DNA of 64,000 nt from the NCBI RefSeq assembly GCF_000524195.1, contig NW_020170400.1, positions 86,019 through 150,018 on the forward strand, in the 5' to 3' direction. The notes under the pieces are model-generated. The model made no database searches, had not been told where the DNA came from, and saw only the letters and a program-made list of their open reading frames with translations. A program made the position numbers and the translations under genes. The stretch is from Echinococcus granulosus (taxonomy: Eukaryota; Platyhelminthes; Cestoda; Cyclophyllidea; Taeniidae). Shown piece by piece: positions 27,864 through 40,200 of this stretch (position 1 is its first letter; every line of letters begins with the position of its first letter).

Positions 27864-28259
27864 TCAAGAAGACATAAGTGAAACAAACATCAACAAACCG
27901 GTGGGATGGATGTGTTCCTCCTGTAGACTAACTCCACCACCGCCATTCCCAAGGAAAGTGGAGGGTCTATGCAGAGATCCCGGATTCTGGCAAAAGAATG
28001 TCGATGTATTGGAAATTGGAAGGCAGTCAGAACTACCGTTGCAATGGATGACGTGAGCCGGTGGAGGTTCGTCCTCACTCACACCCCTGCCAGAGTCCGC
28101 GGAACCGCCTTCGAACTGTTCAGAGGAGGCAAGTGGGTGGTGATGAGAGGTGTGCACATGGCCAGGCGCTGCGTACCGACCTCCTGACGCCTCTGGAAGT
28201 TCAAAAACCTCTTCGCTGTTGCCTCGACCTGGGTAGAGGAACTCCGGTGGGCCTGATGT
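27864..28259 (-). CDS. Protocadherin exon 5: distal cytoplasmic tail and stop
   Basis: Codes residues 1040-1170 and a TGA at 27866-27864. The exon opens TSGPPEFLYPGRG after a CCACACAG acceptor and joins exon 4 (LKFRQ) in frame. It contains the acidic and serine-rich motif GGSADSGRGVSEDEPPP, similar in style to other protocadherin tails, then a glycine run and a histidine-containing end. It was assigned to this gene because it is the next minus-strand open frame with a good acceptor in the right phase and a matching composition. The final 60 or so residues are less certain, because a short 3' exon could replace them. Confidence 0.75.
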   Translation of the reverse strand, partial: TSGPPEFLYPGRGNSEEVFELPEASGGRYAAPGHVHTSHHHPLASSEQFEGGSADSGRGVSEDEPPPAHVIHCNGSSDCLPISNTSTFFCQNPGSLHRPSTFLGNGGGGVSLQEEHIHPTGLLMFVSLMSS

Positions 28260-31200
28260 CTGTGTGGAGGACGAAAAACAAGATCAGAAAATAGGCAAAA
28301 TAGCATCCACTCTAGTTGTGGCATGAAGGTCTTCGTGTTTCAGTTATTCCAATATTCTGCTTGTCCCCCATCTGGGATCAAGATAAACCTTAGCCTCAAC
28401 TGTTAGGTCCTATAAAGCCTTCAAGGAAGGAAAGAAGTGAACAATCCCGCTTTTTGCGGAAAAGTTACGTCTGGAAGTAATGTGATGCGGGTGCCTGGAT
28501 CCGCGTGGACTCAAAACAGAAGATCTGCTGAATTCGCATCGACTTTTAATACCTGCCTCGAGTGGGCTATTCGCCACATTGCTGCGATCACGATTTATGG
28601 CATTGATCCGGAGAAAGGACGCCTCTTCCTCCAAAAGCGATTGGCATAAAAAAGGAACTCGCTCCAAAACACCGTCCAACTCTTGAGGCTACACCTCCGA
28701 CGAGTAATTCTCTGATGTGCTTCGCCTGATAGGGCACACGATGCTAGGATATCTTATCCAATTCCACGACATTCACTACTTCTGTCGGAATAAACTTTTC
28801 CATGTATCGGACGAAATTTGAAGAAAGGACTGCGAAAGGAAGCCTGTGCTGACACGTTATTATATAATAAACGGAAAGGTATAAGAAAAATTCCAGATCG
28901 CGCCGACTTTCTGAGAAAAAATAAAAGTGCCTTTAAATTTCCCCTTTTTCTCTTCAAAAAAATCTCACCAAAAAGCAGAACTGAAACATTCATGGGATTC
29001 CAGGTTGGATTTAATAAATTCGCTTTTAAAAATAATAATATTATGGATTTTCGCTAATTTTGTGGTGAGAAACAGCTCACCAACAGTGTTGGTAAAAAGT
29101 TCGCATCATCACTTTCAAAAACGCCCAGTACCACCTCCTCCATTCCCACAACATATGAGGGGGGCAGTGTGCGTGATGCCTGGCGAACCAATAAAGGTCG
29201 TCGGGAGCCCCCAGACCCGCCCAGGTGTGCTGTCGCGTCTATTTGCAATGTGGCGCTACATAGAGAGACGAGTCAACTTTCTGGAGTAGGGGAGGACGAC
29301 ACTAGGGTTAACGGTAGGTTTGGATATGCATTTCGTTTCGCTCCGTTTCACATTCGTGCACAAGGGGGGAGAAGGAAAGAGGAAAGGTGGTAGACTTTTT
29401 AATGTGTTTTCAGGGGAGGGGAGAGAAGGATGACTGATCGTACTGCGCCTGTCTCCCCCCACCTATTCCTGTCAAAAGTTATGGTTTATGGGTGAATAAA
29501 CTCTTACTAAGGTCCCACGATAACAGGCAAAGACGGGAAGATGAGTTGGATACCACATTTCACATTCATGTCCTCTTTCTACACGGAAGGTTAAGGACGC
29601 GGTTTTTATCCAATAGTAATGACAATCCTGCATCAAATGGTTTGGATTTTTCTCAGGTCTCCGCGACTCTGTTCCCCTAACCATTGGCCCTGCATTTTTA
29701 GTTAACTTTTCCAAGTTTTCCAATTCATGATCAGGTGAATGCCCGAGTCTTGTGTACGGACGAATTTCTCGACCAGCATAACAGTGGAATGCCGTTCGAC
29801 ACGATTGACAGCTTCGCGTCTCTGGGCCAGAATTTGGAAATTCTGTCGCCGAGGCCTTAACGATGGCAAATATGAGACCCTACCAGCAGAAATGGGAGGG
29901 AAATTAATCACACCCTAGCACAGGCACGGGAAAGTTTACACGAGGATGATTAGCGCATGGGTGTAGGTAAGCAGTAGGCTGCTGACGCATTCAGGAAGGA
30001 TAAAACTTCAAATGCTTTAGCAGGTGAGAAAGGATATTCTTCAAATTAATATGAAATGCCTAATCGGGCCTCTAGCTCTTCGTCACAGGAGTGAAAGAGC
30101 CAAAGTCATTTATCATCTGGGAGCAGGAGTAAGGGTGATTGGTTAGTTGAGACTAGGTGATTGCGGCCACAAATCACTCCTGAAGGTAGCCTGTCTACCG
30201 GACGAGTGAGCCGAAAATTCTATGGGCCCACACGAAGGGAGGGGAGGGGGAAGTAAGAAGTTTAAGCTGCGTCACTGGCCTCCCCTAGCCTACCAACCCA
30301 CCTATGCAGGCATGCGGGTTCGGCTGAATTTCGGAACCATAGGTATACCGGTTGAACAATGGCTTATACCAATTCCCACGGAGGCTGGACCAGTAGCCAC
30401 TGAAGTGATTCAACTGCGTGCAAATTTTCTGTATGGAATCTGGCCACCAACAAGAATGAGCCGGTAAATTGGCACCAATAATAATGCTATTGTTATAATT
30501 AATATATGGACATTTAAAGCCCTAAATTTGTTCTAGAAAATGAATGGAAGACGAGAGCTTCAGCCATTAAAGATTGCTCCACCCCTCCTAGTGCGGTTAC
30601 CACTAATTAGGAATGAGTCGTCGGCGAGTTTTCACGACCTCGTTGCTCCTAACATTTGTCCCCCTAGAAGAGCTAGTTTTAATATGCACTGGTAAGAAAA
30701 ATCATTTAGGGTGCTTGTAGTGTCAAAGGCCATATAACACTCCAATTGGGACACTAAAGCCATTTTAAAATGGAAAAGGTCTAAAATGCCCATCTCCTCC
30801 CCTTAGAGATTAATAAAAGCGGTAGCTGAAATTGACGACGAATTTTATTGGGTGGTGAACATATATTTACCGACGTCTAGGATATTAGCTTCAAATAAAT
30901 CCTTTTTTATAGACCAGATAGATACTGAAGTCGTCTGACAACTTTCAGCTTATCAATGAAAAAATCCACGCCTCTTGCTTGCATATTAGCTCATAGTTTT
31001 CGATATTACTTGACCATAGCTCCACAAAGTCTTATGGAATGTAGGGAATTTCAACTTTTTCAACTTTCTCAATCTTATAGAAGTGGTCAAATCTTAAAAG
31101 ATGTCACGGGCGGTTCACCTAGATGCCTTTAAAAGATGTTCTCAATGGTGAAGAGAAGGGGGTTAAATCTAATCTACTACCTCCTTACTAACCATTCATC

Positions 31201-34200
31201 AACCGCCATGATCAGCAACTCACCTGTCTGAATTTGAGCATGCCCTGAACTGACTGTGCGGGAGCAGGATTTCCCGAAGACATGGTGGGTAGGGGACTGA
31301 CAGAATCACAAGTGTTATACGCCACGGGATGGTAGGTGCTAACCAGTCTCACTCCCGGCGAAGTGCTCGATCCAACTTCGCTTCGAGCAAAAGACAAATA
31401 TGCCGCCGTGCTTCCAGCTATTCCTGTCGGATCCACCTCAACAAATCTCACTTGATCGTCGCCCTGGGTGCTACTCGTTGCTAGACCGTAGGGAGCGTAG
31501 AACTCCGTAACTCCTAGATCAGTGATTGGGCAATTTCCAGCACCACTGCCTTCGCAATGATCGCTGGAACAGACACTTCCAGCAGTCGTCTTTGCTAACA
31601 TGTAGGCAGGTCCACTACCACTCTGTTTCAGGAAGGTGGGATAGTCTGAATGAGGATGAGCTGTTGGAAGAATGTAACTAGGAGCGTGGGATGGTGTTGG
31701 GACGATCTGTTGACGCGATTTGCAGCCTGTGGAATGCTGCCGACGAATGCATACAATGGCTACGATTAAACTGACTGCAATTATAAGAGTTACTAGGACC
31801 AGAAGAACCAGTAAACCCGTTTGGAGACTGAAGAAACTTGAGCTTGCTCCCACGACGCGAATCTGAACAAGATGGAAACCCGATTATGCGAATAACTCAA
31901 AAAAAACTTTCCTAGTTACTTAGAATGAAAACCAACCGTTAGCCAGGTATCTGAGAACTGGGGAGGTTGACCCATATCCGAAGCTCGAATTCTGAGGCGA
32001 TGAACCCCCGGTTGTAGAGTCTGTTGTTGTTGCTGTTGAGATCCGCTGGATTCCGCCAATCCAGTATAGTATCTATTAGCAACAGTGACTCGACCCGTCG
32101 TAGCGTTAACCGAAAATGCGACCTGACTGTGAGGATCGTGAAGAGCGTAGCGAACTCTTCCATTCTGTCCAGCGTCCCTGTCATGAGCTACTAGTTGAGC
32201 CACCACCTGTCCAGCTACAGCGTCTGTCGTAATATTGACGCATTCTGCAAATTCAGCAGAGGCTTCATCACTAACAACCGGGAACAGCCATTCTGGAGCG
32301 TTGTCATTGACGTCTCCCACGGAGACAGTAACATTGACACTGGTGCAACGGGTGTCACGAGGTGCCATGTCGCAGGCAACCACACGGAGTGTATACTCAG
32401 CTGTCTGTTCACGATCTAGAGGTTCCAGAGCTCGCAAAACTCCGGTGGTTTCATCCAGTTGAAAAAGGTTATGCTTTCGCACGTGGTTTGAGGAGTCCCA
32501 TACATCCTGTAGCCCATATTTCACCTGAAAAGAGATCCGTGGACAGATTAACAAACCTTAAAATCAGCATCAATAGAGAAGACATAAAACTCAGCCATGA
32601 ACACCATTTTATGGTCTTTTATTGCTCAATTGGCGGGAGGACAGGGGAGTTAAAACCCTTATTAGTTTGGTTGCCAAGCCTAAAAATGTGGTATGGTCAA
32701 TGAGTATCAAGGAGAAAATATATTTTTTCCATAAAAGAATGGTCCACTCTGCTGATAATTGATGCAGTCATGTGCACACCTGTTTACGTTACGAATACAC
32801 CACTCCAAAGACAGACGTGTGGCTTTCGTACACTTTGTCACTTTGAACCTTATCACTACTAGGAGGTAAGGTAGCAGAAGAAACCTCAAGAAGGTGTTTC
32901 CTCTGCCGTATACTCATCCGGCTATTCAATTGGTTTGTTTGGGACGCCTGGAATGCTAGCCACAACTGTCCCACGTTGCTCGGATCACTGCCTCGGTCGC
33001 CCTCAGTTTATCTGCCTTGGACCTTTGCCCAAGTCCGCCACGCATGTGACTAATTCTCATTAAAAGGTGGCCAAACGTTTCCTCTCCCTACTGTTTCGAG
33101 TTGTCAACGTTGGTGTTTTGAGTGATTCCATTAACTGCGGTCTACAAGTTTGAGATGTCATCGGCAAACCAAAGCAAGCGAATGTCTAGTTTGGGGCAGA
33201 GCAATAAATTAGGATTGGTTAGTGTGCATATGGTGAAAAGAAACTACCAGATCAACAGGCAGATTTGATTGCTTTGAAAAGTGGCAGTGTGTCAGCTTAA
33301 TGCAACAGCCCTCGTCTAGTGTTCATCCACGCGCAATACGCAGCTACTTGCCTGAACGGTTTATTCTGCTTTGGCTCATTCGCCGACCCGTGAGACACGA
33401 TCAAAGTCAACTATGAGGCTAAAAATAGCATATTTTTTAGTGGTAACCTCGCACTAAGTAGGGAATGTGATTCAAACTACTGAGGAGTTGGTGCATTCTC
33501 ATCAGGGATTTCATAAACTGGTCTGATTTTTTTATTATGTGATGAAGCAATGAATGAAATGCACTTTCATTCAGTTGTCACGAGACAATTATGCGCTTTT
33601 TTTGAAAATCCCTAATACCCCTAATTTATCAAAAAGACCAGTACCAGTACCAGTACCACAACCCTTTTCTTTTCTCAACGAGACACAAGCTGGCCCCGCT
33701 CTGTGTCTGTTGCATGGATATCGTCAAGGTGATAAGAACGAGGGGAACGGAGATGATATGGAAGGATTCACCCCCATTCCAGTCTGAAACACGAATCTTT
33801 CAACAAATACGTTGTGCGCTATGAGGCTCAACATTGTTCTGCATAAAGAACAGCACCTTCCTCCGACTGAGTGAGTTTCTGAATACGTTTTCCTCATCCG
33901 AAGTCCACTACATACACCCATACATAAAGACCAGCCCCCTGAGAGCGAAGTGATTTGTACCTGTGAGTGGGTAAATCGTTCTTTTAACCAGCGTTGGAGC
34001 ACAAAGGCGTTTTCATTATAAGTCAGTCAGCAAATAAACGGAGCGCTTTAGTAAGGCGCACGAAGTGGAAAGCTAAGTGCTAGGTCCTCGAAACTTATTA
34101 CCATCTGTTAATGTATGCTACACCCATTTACAAAGCTTCCATAACTCCCCCATTTAATGCAGGTACAAATAACGTATTTTACTACTCGGGGTAAACATTA

Positions 34201-37200
34201 ACGAAGGCTCTCCTTCGTAAGTTAATCTTCAGGTTACAGTAAGTCATTGTAGCGAAGTATACCGGCAACCACACGAACTCTTCCGACCAACTAATGCTCC
34301 ATCTTGCGTAATAAAATGGATTTAAAAGACCTCTGCCATATCCACGACTGAACTCACCCTTTCAAACACTTATTAGACGAAAGAGGGGATTTTAAATTCC
34401 TCCTATTGGAAAATCATAAATTTTAAGATAGAATTTAGCGTTTTAATGATAAAAAGAGGGAGATGGATAAATAGGACAGATGTAGTCTCCAGCATTTGCA
34501 ACGTTACGCAGTTTAGTAGTTATTACTGGAAATTTAAACTCGCGAGGGACATATGAGACGACAGCTGCTTGTGACAAGATGTTTCATCAATTATTTGCTC
34601 ATAGCTCCCGCTATGTGCAGAGAAAGCGCCATCTTTTTGCTGATATCATGGTAATTATCAAACCCACGGTGACATGACCACTACAGACTGACCTTTGAGC
34701 TATGACAGCCGTATCTTCTTCACAAATGTGCATCTAACCTACGCGAGATATCTAGTGTCTCATCACTTCTGTCGACGATTCACTAGCTCCTCTGTTCTGT
34801 GATTCAGGAACGCGGATGCCCCGCTAGTAGCAATTAGATCCCTCACTTTTTCACTTCACTTCATGGAAGGACGACACCGCCCGTGAATAACTCATAACGC
34901 AAGGGTTATTGAAGAGTCAGACCCATTTTTGCCAATCATCCCAAAATCTACTATTCCAAAGGAGAAAACCAACAGCGTATTTGAAAGGCGTGGAGATGAC
35001 AGCCCTCTCACGCATCACAAAGGGCTCCCTTCTGGTAAATGGGACGGACGAAACACGCTCGTTGTGGACTATAGAGGCCTTGGGTGGAGCCAGAAAGGAT
35101 GGAGTTCCACCAAATCCCACGTTGGATTCGACTAGCTTCTCCCCCCAACTGGGAAATCAGCACATGATCGCAGATCCTGGCTTACAGCAATGGCCTATCA
35201 CAGAGGAAGAACGGCCATAGAGCGGCAGCTTTTCTGCCAGTTCAGGTCCAAAAATCTTAGCACCACCAGAAAGGAATCGGAACTCACCTCGTTTTATTCT
35301 AACAAAAATCACAAACTGGGTGTAATTCTCTCTTACGACGATTTCGACCAAAATGTGGCCACAACTCAATGTGGCAAATGGACTGACGTGGACGGTATTT
35401 GGGACGGGGCGGACATCGCATCACTTGAATGCACATCGACAGGCGTTGCGATGATGGCAACACTAACTGTACAGTCACAATCCTGTCTCCACATTGAGGT
35501 CAGACAAGGGCTGTCGCGACGGCCTAGTTGTTGTACCCCCCGTTTCGCCTCACCCATCACCTTTACCAATTTCTCCCCTTTGATTAAAGACTGAAATGGC
35601 CGAGTTAACCTCTGTGAAGGTAATGCCACATGGTGGTAGTCTTTCAGCCCCTTTAAGCGTTTGCAAGTAAAGCTACTTCCAGGTTCTTTTGTTTGTGTGC
35701 TTTCTCGCCTTCGAGAAATAAAGCTGCGACTTCTGCAGACGTTTTAAACCATATTTAAGGAAAGATGAGGAATGGGCGGTTACCACAGAAGGGCACCTAC
35801 TGTGAATGTCTGAATCTGCGAAGACTGCCAACTCCAGGTCCATTAGATAGATGGTCTTACCAAATGGCTTCCTGAAGTCAGTCAAAATTCAGCGGGGAAC
35901 GACGAGCAAAGACAACCCTCTGTGCCAGATGGGCAGAATCGTTGCTTCTGGCTTTATTGCATATTGGTGCCAACCTTGATAAAATCAACTTCCCATTTCA
36001 CTGAACAAAAACGTCTTAAATTTATCCACGGTCGTCTTGAGATCCCTCAGGTCTGCGAGAATTAGGAATTGGAAAAACAGAGTGACAGAAGGGTAAATGT
36101 CATTAGTTTGTAAAAAGGGGAAAAATTCGTCAAAAACGTTGGAGAATCACACAGAACACGTGGATCTTTTAGAGTATCACCTCTCATATTTCTGTGTTTC
36201 CTCGACTTACGTGAGGTCCACTAGTTGCAAATCAGACGAATAAATGCTCACCTCAGTGTCTGAAACCACACACGATGCTATACGACTCATCTCCACACAG
36301 CAATCACGCAAACCAACTTTCGCCCTTCACTTATGTTTTCTTCTGGCTGTAAAATGCTAATTTTTTGCATGTGAATTTTTTTGGCCACCTGTCTTACTGA
36401 CAAGACGACGCACTCAGCGTCGGAAGCAGTACCAGCAGTCGTCTAAGGAGTGAGGCTAATATGCATTGCAAATTATGCTGCTACGTGTCCTGCCCACCTT
36501 CGCGTGGTTCTATGTGAACTTGCAGTAGGAAAGCCCAACTCGACTAGACGATATTCCACTCACCTTGCCATTGAGTCCCTGGTCTGGGTCTTCAGCATGT
36601 AGATGTCCATTTACTTTGGAGTGTTTGGGATGGTTCTCCGACAGATGGAACGGCCCGATATCCGTGAAGGAGGGTGCGTTGTCATTCTCATCGATCAATT
36701 CCACAGTGACAGTCGTCTGTGCGGTGTGAACCACGCCAGAATCTTTCTGGCTATCACCCTTACCACCAACCAGTCGATCAGGTTTCGCATCTTTGACAAG
36801 AACAAAGAAGGTCACTTCAGGTGTCATTTCACGATCCAGTCGACTCATATGGTACATATCTCGTTCCATGGTTGTTATTTTTCCCGTGCCTGGATCTATT
36901 TTGAAGTAGCGTTCGCCGTCGCCCTTCAGACTGTACTCAAGTTGAGCTGATTGGTCCCCATCTCGTGCAATGACCTAAAAGCACACACGGAGACAATTTT
37001 GCAACCTTCAAGCTAAATGCTGCGCGACATTCGTTAGGTGTGTTTATTATTCACAAGGCATCCCCAAGGGCAATCAATAGCAGACAAATTAGCACCTCGT
37101 AAAATTAGCCTTTTTCTGCAAGGTTAATAGAACAAATTCCCTTTTGAAGGATGGGCTAATTACCATAGCAGAAAAGCATATATCATGGATGGCTGACTCC

Positions 37201-40200
37201 GAGGAGATGCGAAGCGGGAAGGCTACTATAACCCCAATTACAGACGAGAAAGTAACAGAAGTCAGAAAGATTAGTACAACTTAAAGGTGGTTTAATCAAA
37301 ATACCGTTCAAGATGACTGAAAGCAGTTAGGAACCCCAAATAAAGCTGCCTTAAGCCATGAACTTAACATCCGAACAAAATTTTCTTGCCTAAATTGATT
37401 GACATGGAATATGCTCGATTTTAAAATGTCACTAAAATTTTAACGACGCCTATCAGACAGTACTTCGACAAACCTTAACAAGAAGGAACATCTTATCGAA
37501 AGTTCCAAAGCTCACCACAATCAGTGAAACTACGAAGCTGTCTCACATCCGTACAGTCTTCGTTTAATTCCCACGGTTAATTTATGTTCACCTAAGCACT
37601 TTAATGATAATCGAGACGCGAAGATCAATCACAGAGCCCGACATCCTTCACCTACTAGTCTCCTGCAAGACATCAGTCAATTGTAAAACATCTCCTGGCC
37701 CTAATACGCTGTGTCTGACCGAGAAGTGGCTTGAGACACCGTGAATCTTCAATTTATCAGCCTAATTATCCGCAGAGTAGAGTTGGTCGAATTGATGCCA
37801 TCATCGGCGTCATTTGACCCACTATCTTTATCCGAATCGCTGATCCGGAAAATGCGGGTTAGCGTGATCAGCAGGGCAAATAGGGAGTGGTGTGCCACCA
37901 ACGTCAGCGGCTCCCGGTAGAGACGACCTCAATATTTACACAGCTAGCGGTGATGAGGACTGGTGTTTGTGTTTACCCCTAGCATTTTTTACGGGACGTT
38001 TTACGAGTTCGGGGGGGGGGGGGGAACATTTACGCATTTGAGATTGGCGCTTCTCGGGAAAAGAAACCAACATTCGTGTCCGAAAACCAGTGCGCTGGTT
38101 GACAGAGACCATCTGCAAGCGGCAAGATGAAGTACCGAAACAAACACCTTTAATTCAATGGGAGGAAATCATCTCCAATATTAGGAGATGGAGCGCGCGT
38201 TCACCACTAAAAGTGCGAACTTATCGGAAACAATGAAGTTTTGCATTTTTAAAATGCACGAGTTACGCATCCCTAAATCCGCCAGTGCGACCTCTCCGTG
38301 CCGAAAAAAAGCATGGCAAATTTAAAAAATACGGTATCTTCAAACGCAGCTCTGAGGGCGCACATCAGGCGTGGAGATCATTTTCGGCCAGAGGGGGCAG
38401 GGGTGAAGTCCTAATGGCCCACCCAAGCGCCTACTTTCGCTAGTCCCTACCACGATGAATACGCACAGCAGACGGTAGCTTGAGTTTGAGTTGGCACTAC
38501 TACTCCACTCCAGCTCATATTTCAATCTTAAAAGGTCGACCACACGCAAACGCTTCGACTCGGTCCATTAGGAGATATACGAACGGGCCTTAACTCGCTC
38601 TACTTGACTAATTTTAACGACATATTCGACTGCGTGGGTCTTTTTCTCAGTCCTACGATTCAGCATCCACGATGGTGGTATGAACTTAAGCTACTAGTCT
38701 GCACATTTATAATGAAACCCACAGTAGTGAGCTTTTGCCAACCCGACGGAAACGGAGGTCAATCCCACTTACCACCAATTACACCAAAACACAGAAGTAG
38801 ATAGATGACTGCGGGATTAGAGCAAAATCTCAACAGGAAAGCTGTCGAAACAAGTCTGATTTTGGTAATTTTTTAGTAAGGCCGTAATGTACGTCTGCGA
38901 GATGAGGATGAGATACTTTAGCTCGCTGCAAGAAAGTGAGGATAATCCATTCTAGACACTCAACTAGACAGCACGGAAGTAGCACCAAAAAACACGACCT
39001 CCAGATTAAACCCCAAAACTTGGACTGATGGAGAATCATTGTATGACATGTCTCGACTACCTTGTAATGTCCGAAATAGAAGACCGGCGCATGGAGCCTG
39101 GGAAAGGAGGTTCGATGCGAGAAGCTAAGGTGTGCTCACGGGCTCTGCTCATCCCATCTGAGCTAACGTATTCCCAGCCTTTGTGTGCATCATTAGCGGA
39201 GGCATGTCTTGTACCACCTTCAACGATATTAGGAGCTCCACACGCATGGCAAAGTATCACTATTTCAATGGAAAGTAGGGGTGGTGCCATACTACAGGCG
39301 GTGACGCGACCCTATCTCAAGTGCCCAAAACAGACAAGGCGAGGGGGGATTGACGAATCTAGACAATGACTCATGCCCGTCCACACTCGCAAGTGCCGAC
39401 TTTTATCAACCCCGGGGTTAGGCGTAATTTAATTCATTAACTTAACAGTTTAGTAACCTACACAATAAAAAGTAGGGGGAGTGGCTAGCTCAAACGATCT
39501 TACAGCCAATACGAAAATGCTTTTATGCACAACCTATAAACCATGCAAATATAAGCAGGAATACTGTCACGCGACACATAGAACGATCACGTGCTAGGGA
39601 GAATGCAATACACGTACCTGAAGAACAAAGGTGTTATTCGGGGCATTTTCAGTAATCTTGGCAGAGTACTCCTTCTTCGTGAACACTGGCTCAAACTCAT
39701 TTTCGTCGTCAATCCGAACAACAATATGTTTTTGTGTGCTCTTCGGTCGCGGAGTGCCCCTGTCTGAACAGGTTATGTTGACAAATACAATCGGTTCGGC
39801 TTCTGCATCAAAACTGCGTCTACTGTGAAGGGCGTAGATGGAAGGAACGAGTTGTCGGAGTTCAAAACTTTCACCAGCGCCGTCTAGACCACAAGTGACA
39901 AGACCATTGTCACCTAGATCCCTGTCCTCAACTTTTAAAGTGGCAATCCTGCCGGGGGATGAGTTTTCAGGAACCCAAACTTCTGAACTCTCAGGTGGAA
40001 TAACCATCCGAATATCGGGAGCAAAGTCATTGATGTCCTCTACTCGAATGTTGACACTCACTGTGTCTCGACGTTGAATATCGTTAAAATGGAAGGGTCT
40101 ACCGTAGACTCCCACGGGCGCCGAGTCGGACGTTTCCTTCACACGAACCTTGAAATGATAGTTCAACCGAACATCGGCCTGGAGTCTACGAGCTAGGGAA

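Noticed and set aside
37640..37780. A LINE-endonuclease-like string (LCLTEKWL) in intron 1
   Set aside because: Only eight or so residues resemble the motif, and the frame closes immediately on stops, so chance cannot be excluded.
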